Part shown: in pieces, positions 33,402 through 42,536 of the stretch
Position numbering within the stretch: the first letter of the stretch is position 1
How the letters are laid out: each line of letters opens with the position of its first letter
Source: JAHFDS01 sp964593795
GTDB taxonomy: Bacteria > Myxococcota_A > Polyangia > JAHFDS01
DNA length: 64,000 bases
NCBI GenBank assembly: GCA_964593795.1
Contig: CAZQJC010000222.1
Coordinates: 1-64,000 of the forward strand
Direction: 5' to 3'
Translations under genes and position numbers: made by a program
The notes under the pieces: model-generated
The model's database searches: none
Seen by the model: the letters and a program-made list of their open reading frames with translations, nothing else
Told to the model about the DNA's origin: nothing

Positions 33402-34427
33402 TCAGCCGCCCGGGACGTTGACCTTGACCGGCGGGAGGTTGCCGCGCTCGATGACCTCGTGGCGGCCTTCCTTCTTCTTGAGCGCGCCCGCCGCGCGCAG
33501 CATCCCCACCCACAGCGACGGCCCGCTGACGGCCAGGCGCTTGGGCGCGATCTTGATGGTCCGCTCGGCGTCCGCCTTGCGGAAGAGGCGCGGAGGCACG
33601 CCGGGCTGCCGCGGATCCGCGTCGCTCGCGACGACCTGCTCGTGCAGCGTCATCTGCTCGACCTCGAACGTGAGCGACGAGGTCTGCTCGAAGCGCCGCT
33701 CCCAGCCCGAGTCGAGGTCCACGCGCTCGGTCCGCTGCGTGACGAACGACGCGGGCCCCAGGCACTGCCCCTCGGCCTCGCCGGCGGCCAGCGTGAGCGG
33801 CTCGTTGACGAAGTAGTCGTTGCGCAGCGGCAACACGCGGATCGCGCTCTTGCAGCGCGAGGGGTCGTCCTTCTCGCAGTCGCCCTCGGCCACCAGGATC
33901 GGCGTCTGCCCGACCTTCTCGAGGCGCAGGCGCGGGCGGCGGCGCTTGGCGCGCAGCGAACCGAGCGCGTTGACCGACGCGCCCTTGTGCGAGAACGCAG
34001 CGAGCGCCACCGGGCCGATCGCCTCGCCGTCCTCGAGGTGCTCGACCTGGATCCACACGATCCACTGGTTCCCGGGCCCCTTGGTGACGACGAGGTCCTC
34101 CTTCGTCAACGCGTGGGGCGGCTTCATCTTGATCGGCGCCTCGGTCTCGACGCACTCGCCGAGCAGCTCGGGTGCGCGCACCTCCTGGCCCGAGCAGTCG
34201 CGCACCGGGCGCTTGACCGCGCCGGTCCACAGGTCGTAGTCGCGCAGGATGAGCGCGAACCAGGCCTCGGGCTTGAGCGCGCGCACGTTCTCCTCGGCCT
34301 CGTACTGCGTCATCGTCTCGACGAAGCACAGCGGTCCGACGGCGGGCTTGGGCGGGGCCTTGGGCTTGCAACCGCCGAGCGTCACCCCGAGCGTCACCAC
34401 GAGCGTCACCACGAAGAGCCGGTTCAC
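33402..34427 (-). CDS. T6SS-linked lipoprotein
   Basis: Predicted 341-aa lipoprotein, GTG start overlapping the stop of the FHA gene (GTGA). The leader VNRLFVVTLVVTLGVTLGGC has lipobox LGGC and is partly encoded by a 12-bp repeat. The mature protein has several scattered cysteines (CFVETM, RDCSGQEV, GECVETE, EGDCEKDDPSRCKS) and no recognised domain. Coupling between the FHA protein and the TssBC-like protein places it firmly in the T6SS operon; the ordinary TssJ lipoprotein is present separately, so this is an accessory envelope component. Confidence 0.72.
   Translation of the reverse strand: MNRLFVVTLVVTLGVTLGGCKPKAPPKPAVGPLCFVETMTQYEAEENVRALKPEAWFALILRDYDLWTGAVKRPVRDCSGQEVRAPELLGECVETEAPIKMKPPHALTKEDLVVTKGPGNQWIVWIQVEHLEDGEAIGPVALAAFSHKGASVNALGSLRAKRRRPRLRLEKVGQTPILVAEGDCEKDDPSRCKSAIRVLPLRNDYFVNEPLTLAAGEAEGQCLGPASFVTQRTERVDLDSGWERRFEQTSSLTFEVEQMTLHEQVVASDADPRQPGVPPRLFRKADAERTIKIAPKRLAVSGPSLWVGMLRAAGALKKKEGRHEVIERGNLPPVKVNVPGG
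34377..34412. repeat. 12-bp repeat encoding a signal-peptide core
   Basis: Three tandem copies of gagcgtcaccac (first copy with one change) encode the VTLVVTLGVTL hydrophobic core of the T6SS-linked lipoprotein on the minus strand. Copy-number change would alter signal-peptide length in steps of four residues. Confidence 0.75.
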
Positions 34428-35947
34428 TTGCGTCCTCGCTTCTTGGCGCGCGAGTCGTCGCCCACGACGCCGCCGTAGGCGCGCGCGAAGTCGTTGCCGA
34501 AGATCTGGTCGGTCAGGGCGCGATCCTCCTCCATGAACTCCCCGTGCTTCTCCACGAAGCGCCTCCACAGGGCGCCCGCGCCGAAGAGCCGCTTTCCGAC
34601 CTCCTTCTCGATGGTGGCGGGCGAGAGCTTCTCGAGCAGGCCACGCACGCCCTCCATCAGGCCGGACAGGAGCGCCACCTGGTGCATCATCATGTCGGCG
34701 TACAGGCCCGTGAGGTCCGAGATGGCCTCGGTGCCGCTCGTGCGTGGGTCGAGCAGGTGGCGCAGCACGGCGCGACCGTCGCGCGCGGTGCGGAGCGGGG
34801 TGCGCTCCGACGCGCGGACCGCGAGCTCCGCCGAGAACTGGTCGTGCCCCTTGCGCAGCTCGACGAAGGACTGCGAGAACGCGTCGAGCACCTGCGTGAC
34901 GCGCTCGAGGAACGGCCGGAGCTGCGCCTCCGAGAGCGGCTGATCGGGCACGTACGTGGCGGCGATGCGCTGGACCATCTGCGCCGCCGCACCGCCTCCG
35001 CCGCCGCTCGCGCGCGGCGAGGGCGACTCCTCGAGCAGACCCGGCAGGTGATCCGCGAGCGCCGCCAGCGTGCGCGCCTTGTCTCCCGCGGGCAGTGCCG
35101 CGAGCGCGCGATCGAGGCGCTCCTGCATCGTGTGCTTGGCTCGCCGGTGCGCCTCCCAGTACGGGCGCAGCTCGCTCGCCAGCACCGCGGTGTCGGGCGC
35201 CTGGCCGGCGGCCTGCGGCGCGTCCTGTCCGAGGAACACCGTGCGGTGCCGCGCGTCGCCGGGCGGGCTCGATCCGGGACGCGCGGGCGCCACCGGCGCA
35301 GGAGCCACGGGGGCATGCATCGACGCGGACGACACGACGGCCTGCGGCGCGTCTCCGCCCAGCATCACCGTGCGCTGCGGCTGCAGCGCGACGCGTGGCG
35401 GCCCCTCGGCGGCGCGGGCCGCGCGTCCTGGGTTCGTGCCGGGCTCCTGGAACGAGGCGCGGGGCGGCTCGGGCGTGCGCGCTCGCGGTTGCGCCCCCGG
35501 CGGGGTCGCGACCCGCGGCGGCGGCATCATCGCCGGCGCGGCGGGCGCCACCGCGGGCTGCGGCTGCGAGTCCTCGAGCCCGACGCCGAACACGGTGCGC
35601 GACGGCGGCGCCTCGACGACGGTGGCGCCGCTGGCGGTCTGATCGAGCCCACCAGGCGGCACCGCCAGGCGGAGGAACGTCAGCTTGAGCGGGCCGACCT
35701 CGATGCACTGGTTGTCGACGTCGCGGCCCACGGGGCGCAGGGTGTCGTTGGCGACCGCGCGCAGGTCGAAGTACTGCGTCTCGGACTCGTCGAACCGCAC
35801 GAGGCCCTGCCACGCCGACACGGACGGGTGGTCGAGGGCCAGCTCGTTCAGGCTCGAGCGCCCGATGCGGACGGGAGAGCGCGCGAACGAATAGGTCGCG
35901 GAGGTTCCGCGCTCGGTGTCCTCGACGCGCACGAGGAGCGGCAGCAT
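34424..35947 (-). CDS. tagH: T6SS FHA-domain protein TagH
   Basis: A 507-aa phosphothreonine-binding T6SS regulator. Residues 20-95 form the FHA domain (SPVRIGRSSLNELALDHPSVSAWQG). A Pro/Ala-rich linker with two repeated RTV-[FM]-LG-x-DAPQA motifs follows. The C-terminal helical domain (DMMMHQVALLSGLMEGVRGLL, FGNDFARAYGG) matches the domain typical of type VI FHA proteins. In Pseudomonas the FHA protein is phosphorylated by PpkA to fire the system; here no active PpkA is adjacent. It sits 49 nt downstream of clpV and is coupled to the lipoprotein gene. Confidence 0.88.
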   Translation of the reverse strand: MLPLLVRVEDTERGTSATYSFARSPVRIGRSSLNELALDHPSVSAWQGLVRFDESETQYFDLRAVANDTLRPVGRDVDNQCIEVGPLKLTFLRLAVPPGGLDQTASGATVVEAPPSRTVFGVGLEDSQPQPAVAPAAPAMMPPPRVATPPGAQPRARTPEPPRASFQEPGTNPGRAARAAEGPPRVALQPQRTVMLGGDAPQAVVSSASMHAPVAPAPVAPARPGSSPPGDARHRTVFLGQDAPQAAGQAPDTAVLASELRPYWEAHRRAKHTMQERLDRALAALPAGDKARTLAALADHLPGLLEESPSPRASGGGGGAAAQMVQRIAATYVPDQPLSEAQLRPFLERVTQVLDAFSQSFVELRKGHDQFSAELAVRASERTPLRTARDGRAVLRHLLDPRTSGTEAISDLTGLYADMMMHQVALLSGLMEGVRGLLEKLSPATIEKEVGKRLFGAGALWRRFVEKHGEFMEEDRALTDQIFGNDFARAYGGVVGDDSRAKKRGRK

Positions 35948-35996
35948 CGGGGTGATGGTAGTCGATCAGCGCCCGGGACCCAGCGCTTTCTGAGGG

Positions 35997-38618
35997 TTAC
36001 TCGAGGTCGATGCGCCAGTCGCCGGAGGGCGAGAGTCCCACGGCGAGGGTCTTCGGGGGCTCTCCGGAGGCGAGTCGTTCCAGCAGCTCACGCGCGAGCC
36101 TCGGCATGAGCGAGCCGCGGAGCACGTGGTCCACGTTGCGCGCGCCGGTCTCGCCCTCGGTGCAGCGGCGAGCCAGCTCGTCGAGCAGCTCGGGCTCGAA
36201 GCGCGCCTCGATGCCGTGGCTCGAGCGCAGCCGCGCCGCCACCGCCCCCAGCTTGAGCTCGGTGATCTCGCGGAGGACCGGGCCGGGCAGCGGCGAGAAC
36301 GGCACGATGCTCATGCGCGCGAGCAGCGCCGGCTTGAAGTGCTTCGACAGGGTGGGGCGGATCGCCGCGGAGACCTCCTCGGCCGTCGGTGGCGCGTCCT
36401 TCTCGAAGAGCTTGGTGATGACGTCCGACGCGAGGTTGCTGGTCAGGATGACGATCGTGTTCTTGAAGTCGATGAGGCGGCCCTCACCGTCGGAGAGCAT
36501 GCCCTTGTCGAACACCTGGTAGAAGAGGTTCATCACGTCGAGGTCGGCCTTCTCGACCTCGTCGAGCAGCACCACCGAGTACGGCCGCTGCCGCACCGCC
36601 TCGGTGAGGATGCCGCCCTCGCCGTAGCCCACGTAGCCCGGGGGCGAGCCGATGAGCCGGGAGACCGTGTGCTTCTCCTGGAACTCACTCATGTTGATGA
36701 CGGTCATGAAGCGCTCGCCGCCGTAGAGCAGGTCCGCGAGCGCCAGCGCGGTCTCGGTCTTGCCGACGCCGCTCGTGCCGACGAAGAGCAGGACGCCGAC
36801 CGGCGCGTTCGGCGCGCGCAGCCCCGCGTGCGCGATGCGCAGCGTCTCCGCGACCGCGGCGACCGCGGTGTCCTGGCCGCGGATCCGCTGCCTGAGCTTC
36901 TCCTCGAGGTTCAGCACGGCGGCCATCGCCTCCGCACGCATCTTGCCCGCGGGGATGCCGGTCCAGCCCGCCACCACCTGGGCGACGACGTCGGCGTCGA
37001 CCTCGGCGTGCACGAGCGCCTCGGCGCCGCGCACCTGCGCGTGGGCGGCCCGTGCCTCCTCGAGCGCGCGCTGGAGCGGCGTCCGGTCGGCGTCGGCCGG
37101 CGCGTCCTCGAGCGCCTTTCGCGCCGCGGCGACCGCCTCGACCGACGCCTTCTCCTGGTTCCACTTCGCCTCGACCGGGGCGAGCTGGTCGTCGAGCGCC
37201 GCGAGCGCTGCCTCCACGCGCGTCATCGCCTCGGGGTCGACCGTCGCGCCCTGCGCCTTGTCGCGCGCGAGCGCCTCTCGCTCGGTCTCGAGCGCGCGCT
37301 TCTGCGCCTCGAGGGCCACCAGCGCCTCGGGCTTGGCGCGCTGCTCGATGCGCACGCGCGCCGCCGACGTGTCCAGGAGGTCCACCGCCTTGTCGGGGAG
37401 CTGGCGCCCCGACAGGTAGCGCATCGACAGGCGCACCGCCGCCACCACGGCCTCGTCGAGGATCGGCACGCCGTGCGCCTTCTCGTACGCGGGGCGCAGG
37501 CCGCGGATCATGACCACCGCGTCGGCCTCGCCGGGCTCGTCCACCTTGACCGGCTGGAAGCGCCGCTCGAGGGCCGCGTCCTTCTCGAAGTACTTCTTGT
37601 ACTCGCTCCAGGTCGTCGCCGCGATCGTGCGCAGCTCGCCGCGTGCGAGGGCGGGCTTGAGGAGGTTCGCCGCGTCGCCGCCGCCGGCCTGGTTGCCGGC
37701 GCCGATGATCGTGTGCGCCTCGTCGATGAACATGATGATGGGCTTGGGGGACGCCTTGACCTCGGCCATCACCTGCTTCAGGCGGTTCTCGAACTCGCCC
37801 TTGACGCTCGCGCCGGCCTGCAGCGCGCCGAGGTCGAGGCCGAGCAGCTCGACGTCGCGGAGCGCGTCGGGCACGCGGCCCTGGACGATCTCGTGCGCGA
37901 GGCCCTCGACGAGCGCGGTCTTGCCGACGCCCGGCTCGCCGACGATGATCGGGTTGTTCTTTCTGCGCCGCACGAGGATGTCCACGAGCTGGCGGATCTC
38001 GCGGTGGCGGCCGAACACCGGGTCGATCGATCCCTTGCGCGCGTTGTCCGTGAACGAAGTGGTGAAGCGACCGAGCGCGCTCTGCTCCCCGCGGCCGCCG
38101 CCGTCCCCGCGCGCCGCAGGGGCGCTGCCCTCGGGCGCGACCTCGTTCGACTCCTTGCTCGGGGCGACGAGCTCCTCGAGCTTCTTGCCGAGCGCCTCGG
38201 CCGAGATGGCCTCGAGCTCCGGATAGACCTCCGCGGTGTAGCGCGCCCCCCGCGCGACGAGCTCGAGGAGCAGCTCGCCCGTGCGCAGCCTCGTGGCGCC
38301 CCGGTGCAAGGACGCGATCACCCACGCGCCCTCGATCCACTCGAAGAGGCCCTCCGAGAACACCGGCCGGCCCGCGTTGCCGGTGCGCATGCGCTCGAGC
38401 GTGCGCTGCACGCGCACCGCCAGCCGCCCCCGATCCTGCTCGAAGGCGGCGAGGATGCGCGCGCTGTCGCCTGCGTCATCCTCCAGCATGCCGAGCAGGA
38501 TGTGCTCGACCACGATCTCGTAAAAGCGTCCGCTCGCGGCGCGCTCGACGGCCTTCTCGAGCAGGGTGGTCGCGGTCGGGGTCAGCCGGCGGACCAGGGT
38601 CTTCGGCTCAGCTCGCAT
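35997..38618 (-). CDS. clpV: T6SS sheath-disassembly ATPase ClpV (TssH)
   Basis: Hexameric AAA+ ATPase that recycles contracted TssB/TssC sheath. The 873-aa protein has a Clp-N domain, then nucleotide-binding domain 1 (Walker A GEPGVGKT, Walker B IMFIDEAH), a ClpB/ClpV-type middle coiled coil, and domain 2 (GTSGVGKT, VVLLDEVEKA). It begins at the ATG at 38618 with 11 bp overlapping tssG. Length and order are typical for ClpV. The genomic context (tssE, tssF, tssG upstream) distinguishes it from ClpB. Confidence 0.95.
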   Translation of the reverse strand: MRAEPKTLVRRLTPTATTLLEKAVERAASGRFYEIVVEHILLGMLEDDAGDSARILAAFEQDRGRLAVRVQRTLERMRTGNAGRPVFSEGLFEWIEGAWVIASLHRGATRLRTGELLLELVARGARYTAEVYPELEAISAEALGKKLEELVAPSKESNEVAPEGSAPAARGDGGGRGEQSALGRFTTSFTDNARKGSIDPVFGRHREIRQLVDILVRRRKNNPIIVGEPGVGKTALVEGLAHEIVQGRVPDALRDVELLGLDLGALQAGASVKGEFENRLKQVMAEVKASPKPIIMFIDEAHTIIGAGNQAGGGDAANLLKPALARGELRTIAATTWSEYKKYFEKDAALERRFQPVKVDEPGEADAVVMIRGLRPAYEKAHGVPILDEAVVAAVRLSMRYLSGRQLPDKAVDLLDTSAARVRIEQRAKPEALVALEAQKRALETEREALARDKAQGATVDPEAMTRVEAALAALDDQLAPVEAKWNQEKASVEAVAAARKALEDAPADADRTPLQRALEEARAAHAQVRGAEALVHAEVDADVVAQVVAGWTGIPAGKMRAEAMAAVLNLEEKLRQRIRGQDTAVAAVAETLRIAHAGLRAPNAPVGVLLFVGTSGVGKTETALALADLLYGGERFMTVINMSEFQEKHTVSRLIGSPPGYVGYGEGGILTEAVRQRPYSVVLLDEVEKADLDVMNLFYQVFDKGMLSDGEGRLIDFKNTIVILTSNLASDVITKLFEKDAPPTAEEVSAAIRPTLSKHFKPALLARMSIVPFSPLPGPVLREITELKLGAVAARLRSSHGIEARFEPELLDELARRCTEGETGARNVDHVLRGSLMPRLARELLERLASGEPPKTLAVGLSPSGDWRIDLE

Positions 38619-39675
38619 GGGTCTCTCCTCGCCTCCAGGGGATCTCTACGACGATTCGCGTCTCGCCGGGGCGGTCACGTAGCCACGTGTCGTGGCCGAG
38701 CTTCGCGCCGGTGCCCTCACCGCCCAGCCGGAACACGGGCGCCGCGCCGGCCAGGAGCGTCAGCTCGACGTCGAGCTCGAGCGGATCTCGGCAGAACAGC
38801 TCGACCACCTCGCGCAGCCGCGGCAGCTGGTCACCATCGGCCAGGAAGCGCCGGTAGCGCTGGTCCGAGAACGGCCCGAGCACGACGCGGAACTTGCCCG
38901 CGCGGTCGAACATGCGCTCGCCGAGCACGGTCGACTTGCCGAGCGCGTGATTGCATACGCCAAGGCGCATGCGTTCCGGCTCCTCGATGATCGCCCAGGT
39001 GCCGACGAACTGCTCGACGGCGACGCCCGCCTCGCCGAGCGCCTCGCCGAGCACGTCCGCGAGCGCCAGCTCGAGCCCCCGCGCCGTCCGGGCGCGGCGC
39101 GACAGCAGCGGCGACAGCCGCAGGAGGTGGTGCCGCTCGAGCCGGCTCGGGGGCACCTCGGGGCCGGCCGCGCCGCCGAGCGACAAGAGGCGCCTCGACC
39201 ACGCGTCATCCGTGCCGTTCCGGAACTCGCCGGCCAGGTCACACCGGGCCACGAGCCGGTAGAGGAGCGAGATGACGCGGTGGTGGAAGAGGTCGAGGAA
39301 GTCGCGCCGGCGCGGGGCGTCGGGGTCCTCGAGGGCGACCTCTTCGGCGAGGTACGGCGGCAGCGGCGTCACGGCGCCGGTCAGCCCCAGGAACGTCGTC
39401 ATCACGACGAAGCGATCGACCGGCGCGGACAGCGGATCGACGGGGTTCTCGCGCCCGCGCTCGGCGTGCACGCCCGAGATGTCCGCCGTCGAGAACGTGA
39501 GCGCCGGATCGTGCCGGAACCGCACCTGTTCGCGGGCGTAGGGGCCGTTCTCGCCGACGCGGGGCGCGCCCGCGGTCAGCCTCTCGAGCCACGCGACCAC
39601 GGAGAAGAAGCCTCGCTCGGTCGCCGCCTGGCGCAGCGCCGCCGCGATGGCCTCGGGCTCGTCGAGCTCGTTCAC
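38608..39675 (-). CDS. tssG: T6SS baseplate protein TssG
   Basis: A 355-aa baseplate wedge subunit that pairs with TssF. It starts at the GTG of a GTGA overlap with tssF. Family marks include RFRHDPALTFSTADI, FLGLTGAVTPLPPYLAEEV, FLDLFHHRVISLLYR, VGTWAIIEEPERMRLG and FRVVLGPFSDQRYRRFLADG. The C-terminus overlaps clpV by 11 bp. Length is as expected for TssG. Confidence 0.93.
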   Translation of the reverse strand: MNELDEPEAIAAALRQAATERGFFSVVAWLERLTAGAPRVGENGPYAREQVRFRHDPALTFSTADISGVHAERGRENPVDPLSAPVDRFVVMTTFLGLTGAVTPLPPYLAEEVALEDPDAPRRRDFLDLFHHRVISLLYRLVARCDLAGEFRNGTDDAWSRRLLSLGGAAGPEVPPSRLERHHLLRLSPLLSRRARTARGLELALADVLGEALGEAGVAVEQFVGTWAIIEEPERMRLGVCNHALGKSTVLGERMFDRAGKFRVVLGPFSDQRYRRFLADGDQLPRLREVVELFCRDPLELDVELTLLAGAAPVFRLGGEGTGAKLGHDTWLRDRPGETRIVVEIPWRRGETHAS

Positions 39676-41429
39676 ACGATCGCCTGGCGGCCGTTCCGCG
39701 CGGGCCACACCCACTCGGTCTGCGAGGGCACGAGGCGCACGTGCAGCTCGGAGAACGCGTTGATCGAGACGCTCGCGCCGAAGAGCTCGTCGAGCACGAT
39801 CCCGAAGAGGAACGCGTCGCCCTTGCCGGCGAAGCCCGCGTCGTCGAGCTCGACGAGCGCGCGCACGCCCCACAGCGGCGCGCCCTCGAACAGGCGGCGG
39901 GCCGGCGTGCACGTCACGCGCGAGATGGCCTCGGCGCGCAGTCGGTTGGCGCGGGCGGCGCGCTCGTCGGCGTGGCTCTGGAAGTTGTAGAGCTCGACGA
40001 GCGCCTGCAGGCTCTTGGCGTCGGCGAGCGTGCGCTGGCCGAGCGCGAGGTGCGCGAGCACGCGCCAGTGCAGCTCGCTGCCGAACGGCGGCCGGAGCGG
40101 CGTCGAGAGCGGCACGAGGTTCGCGAAGCGCGCCGTCGTGGGCGACGAGGGCGCCGGCGCGGAGACGTCGCCCACGCGGAGCTGGCTCGTCAGCGACCGG
40201 TTCGAGCACGTCAGGTCGATCGACAGCACCTCCTGCTGATCGGGCTCGAGGCGCGGGTCGTGGCTGACGTCCTGCGGCAGCATGACCGACAGGAACGTGT
40301 CCACGCCGTCGTCCACCGGCGAGCGTCCACGCCGCAGCTTGTAGTACGCCGACTCCTGCGCGCCCGGCGCCGCGTGGGCGTAGTCCACGAACGGCCGGTA
40401 GTTGCGGCGCCCGCGACGCCCCTGCGCGAGCCCGACCACCGAGTCCACCGAGTGGATCTCCATGTGCGCGGGATCGACGTCCGCGGCGCGCAGGAGCGAC
40501 TCGCCCGAGAACGCCCCCTCGCGGACGGGCGCCGCCGCGCACGAGAAGAGGTTCACGATGGGCGCGCAGTGGAGGCGCAGCCCGTCCCGCGCCAGCCGCG
40601 ACGGAAGCTCCGGCGGCCGCTCGAGCTGGATCGCGATCTCGAAGCGCTCGGAGGCGACGTCGATCGCGGCGTCGAGCCCGCGGAGGTCCACGAACAGCAG
40701 CTTCTGCGGCAGCGTGAAGTACTCCTGCAAGAGGCGCAGACCGTCGGGCGCGTAGCTCGGCCACGGCAGGAGCGCGCTCTCGGGCTGCAGGCCCACGGGC
40801 ACGATCGACGACGCCGGGAGCACCTGTCGGCGGTCACCGGCGACGACGCGCACCTCGCGCGCGAACCGGCACAGCCAGAGGAACAGCGTCATCGCCGTCG
40901 GCAGCTCGCCGTGGACGTAGAGCCGGATGCCGGCTGGCTGGAACACCTGCGTGATGCCCGACTCGGTGGTGCGGAAGCGCAGCCGCAGGACCGGCGCGAG
41001 CGCGCTCTGCCCGTCCTGCGTGACCTCCTCGAGCACGAGCGGCAGGAGGTCGATGTCCTGTGTCGTGCGGAACAGGCACCGCGTGCCGGACACCGGGATC
41101 GACGCGACCTCGGTCCCGCGCGGCACGCGCTGCCTGGCGCGCAGGGCCTGGGTGTGCGGCTGGAACTCGAGGATGCTCGCGGCCGGCACCGTGCGCAGGT
41201 AGTGCGGCAAGAGCAGATCGCAAAGCCCCTCGACCACCTCGGGGATGGCGTCGTCGGCGCGCTCGCGCACGCGCGCGGTGAGGAACGCGAAGCCCTCGAG
41301 CAGCCGCTCGACGTCGGGGTCCCCGCTGCGCTCGGCGAGCAGCGGCGCCAGGGCAGGGTGCGCGGCCGCGAACGACCGCCCCACGTCACGCAGGTACGCG
41401 AGCTCCGCCTGGTAGTAGCGACTGAACAA
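39672..41429 (-). CDS. tssF: T6SS baseplate protein TssF
   Basis: A 585-aa baseplate wedge protein. The N-terminus MFSRYYQAELAYLRDVGRSFAAAHP is characteristic of TssF; the start codon is TTG at 41429. Further marks are PDVERLLEGFAFLTARVRERADD, LLLPHYLRTVPAASILEF and the repeated CRFAREVRVV region. It lies 16 nt after tssE and is coupled to tssG by a GTGA overlap, so E-F-G-H form one unit. Confidence 0.94.
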   Translation of the reverse strand: MFSRYYQAELAYLRDVGRSFAAAHPALAPLLAERSGDPDVERLLEGFAFLTARVRERADDAIPEVVEGLCDLLLPHYLRTVPAASILEFQPHTQALRARQRVPRGTEVASIPVSGTRCLFRTTQDIDLLPLVLEEVTQDGQSALAPVLRLRFRTTESGITQVFQPAGIRLYVHGELPTAMTLFLWLCRFAREVRVVAGDRRQVLPASSIVPVGLQPESALLPWPSYAPDGLRLLQEYFTLPQKLLFVDLRGLDAAIDVASERFEIAIQLERPPELPSRLARDGLRLHCAPIVNLFSCAAAPVREGAFSGESLLRAADVDPAHMEIHSVDSVVGLAQGRRGRRNYRPFVDYAHAAPGAQESAYYKLRRGRSPVDDGVDTFLSVMLPQDVSHDPRLEPDQQEVLSIDLTCSNRSLTSQLRVGDVSAPAPSSPTTARFANLVPLSTPLRPPFGSELHWRVLAHLALGQRTLADAKSLQALVELYNFQSHADERAARANRLRAEAISRVTCTPARRLFEGAPLWGVRALVELDDAGFAGKGDAFLFGIVLDELFGASVSINAFSELHVRLVPSQTEWVWPARNGRQAIV

Positions 41430-41445
41430 TGCGGCTCCGGTGTGG

Positions 41446-41826
41446 CTACTGCACGTCGAACTGGCCCCCGGGCGTGACCCGGGTGCGGAAGCGGAGGGTA
41501 CTCCCGTCGCCGACCAGATGCGCGGTGATCTCGAAGCGCAGCACGAGGGGATCCTCGGAAGGCACCTCCTTGATGCTGACGCGCTCGAGCCGCGGCTCGT
41601 AGGTCTCGATCGTCTCGCGGATGGCGCGCGAGAGCGTGTGGATCGCGTCGGGGAAGTTGTGCACGAGGTCCGTGAAGTCGACCAGGCCGAAGTCGCTCAC
41701 CGTCACCGCGTCGCCGTGCCGGCTGTTGAGCAGGACGCGCAGGTGCTCGGCGACCGCGTCCGCCTCGCGATCCGGACGCGCCAGCCGCGCGTCGCCTTCG
41801 CCGATCCTCGAGAGCAGGCCTCTCAT
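41446..41826 (-). CDS. tssE: T6SS baseplate protein TssE (gp25-like)
   Basis: A 126-aa gp25-like wedge protein: LRVLLNSRHGDAVTVSDFGLVDFTDL and the C-terminal RFEITAHLVGDGSTLRF region fit the family. The conserved Glu-Pro-Arg-Leu (YEPRLERVSI) of gp25 proteins is present. It starts at the ATG at 41826, downstream of the hcp terminator, so it depends on read-through or its own promoter. Confidence 0.92.
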   Translation of the reverse strand: MRGLLSRIGEGDARLARPDREADAVAEHLRVLLNSRHGDAVTVSDFGLVDFTDLVHNFPDAIHTLSRAIRETIETYEPRLERVSIKEVPSEDPLVLRFEITAHLVGDGSTLRFRTRVTPGGQFDVQ

Positions 41827-41864
41827 GCGGCTCCAGGCTACAGCGTCCCGTCGATCCGACCCCC

Positions 41865-41906
41865 AAAAAAGACTCTGCCCGCGTCGGGTGACCGGCGCGG
41901 GCAGAG
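41865..41906 (-). terminator. Intrinsic terminator after hcp
   Basis: On the minus strand a perfect 11-bp stem (ctctgcccgcg, positions 41906-41896 against 41883-41873) with a 12-nt loop is followed by TCTTTTTT (41872-41865). It lies 25 nt past the hcp stop and 39 nt before tssE. It should give high hcp mRNA relative to downstream baseplate genes, with partial read-through. Confidence 0.88.
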
Positions 41907-41931
41907 GTGATTCAGTGAGTGGGGCCTGGTG

Positions 41932-42423
41932 CTAGCGCTGCGCGTTCCAGGTGTCCTCGTGCGTGACGCCGCCGTTCGTGTACGTCCACGCGATCGTGTG
42001 GAACACGAACGTGACCTCCTCGAGCGGCGGGTCGGTCACGGTCGCCGGCTGGATGCAGTTCGGCACCTGCTGGCTGACCGAGGCGATGCGACCCTGCTTG
42101 ATGGTGACCGTGTAGAACTGCTCGGTCGTGCCGTCGCCGGTCGGGTTCGGGCGGAAGAACTTGAACACGCCCTCGATGACCGTGTTCTCACACAGCGCCT
42201 TGTAGAGGAGCGGCGTCGCCTTGTCGATGCGCTTGAGGATGCGGATCGGCTCGTACTGCCGGCGCCCCGTCGCCATCCCGCTCCCGGCCTCTCGCGCCGT
42301 CTTCACCGATGAGTTGAACACGACGCACTCGATCGAGTTCTCGCGTCCGAGGCTCGTCTGCGTGCTCTCCCCAGGGACATCCGTGCCGTTCGCCTTCAGG
42401 TAAAGGTGTACTGTCTCCGCCAT
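41932..42423 (-). CDS. hcp: T6SS tube protein Hcp (TssD)
   Basis: The inner-tube and chaperone protein of the T6SS, 163 aa. The ATG at 42423 gives MAETVHLYLKANGTDVPGES; the frame is open further upstream, but that extension is not Hcp-like. Family features are the beta-rich core, YEPIRILKRIDKATPLLYKAL, and FFRPNPTGDGTTEQFYTVTI. It has its own intrinsic terminator and a candidate divergent promoter, consistent with the very high Hcp demand of tube assembly. Confidence 0.94.
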   Translation of the reverse strand: MAETVHLYLKANGTDVPGESTQTSLGRENSIECVVFNSSVKTAREAGSGMATGRRQYEPIRILKRIDKATPLLYKALCENTVIEGVFKFFRPNPTGDGTTEQFYTVTIKQGRIASVSQQVPNCIQPATVTDPPLEEVTFVFHTIAWTYTNGGVTHEDTWNAQR

Positions 42424-42484
42424 GTGACCCTCGCCGTCAGAGTCCGGTTCGGCAAAGCCGCGCCGGGCGACCAAGTCTGATGTT

Positions 42485-42536
42485 TTGACCTGCTAAATCG
42501 CAATCCCTAGGTAGCCATTTTTCCCGCTCTGGTCAA
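42485..42536. promoter_or_regulatory. Symmetric divergent hcp/tssJ promoter region
   Basis: The T6SS arms diverge across 250 bp that is clearly more AT-rich than its surroundings. TTGACC (42485-42490) reads rightward and its exact inverse GGTCAA (42531-42536) reads leftward. Each is 17 nt from the same central hexamer (TAGGTA rightward, TACCTA leftward, 42508-42513). This could be two promoters sharing one -10 region, or a dyad operator. No -24/-12 sigma-54 promoter with correct spacing was found. Confidence 0.4.

Noticed and set aside
35997..38618. General chaperone ClpB
   Set aside because: Position between tssG and the FHA gene with an 11-bp overlap, and the ClpV-type N-terminal region, fit TssH better.
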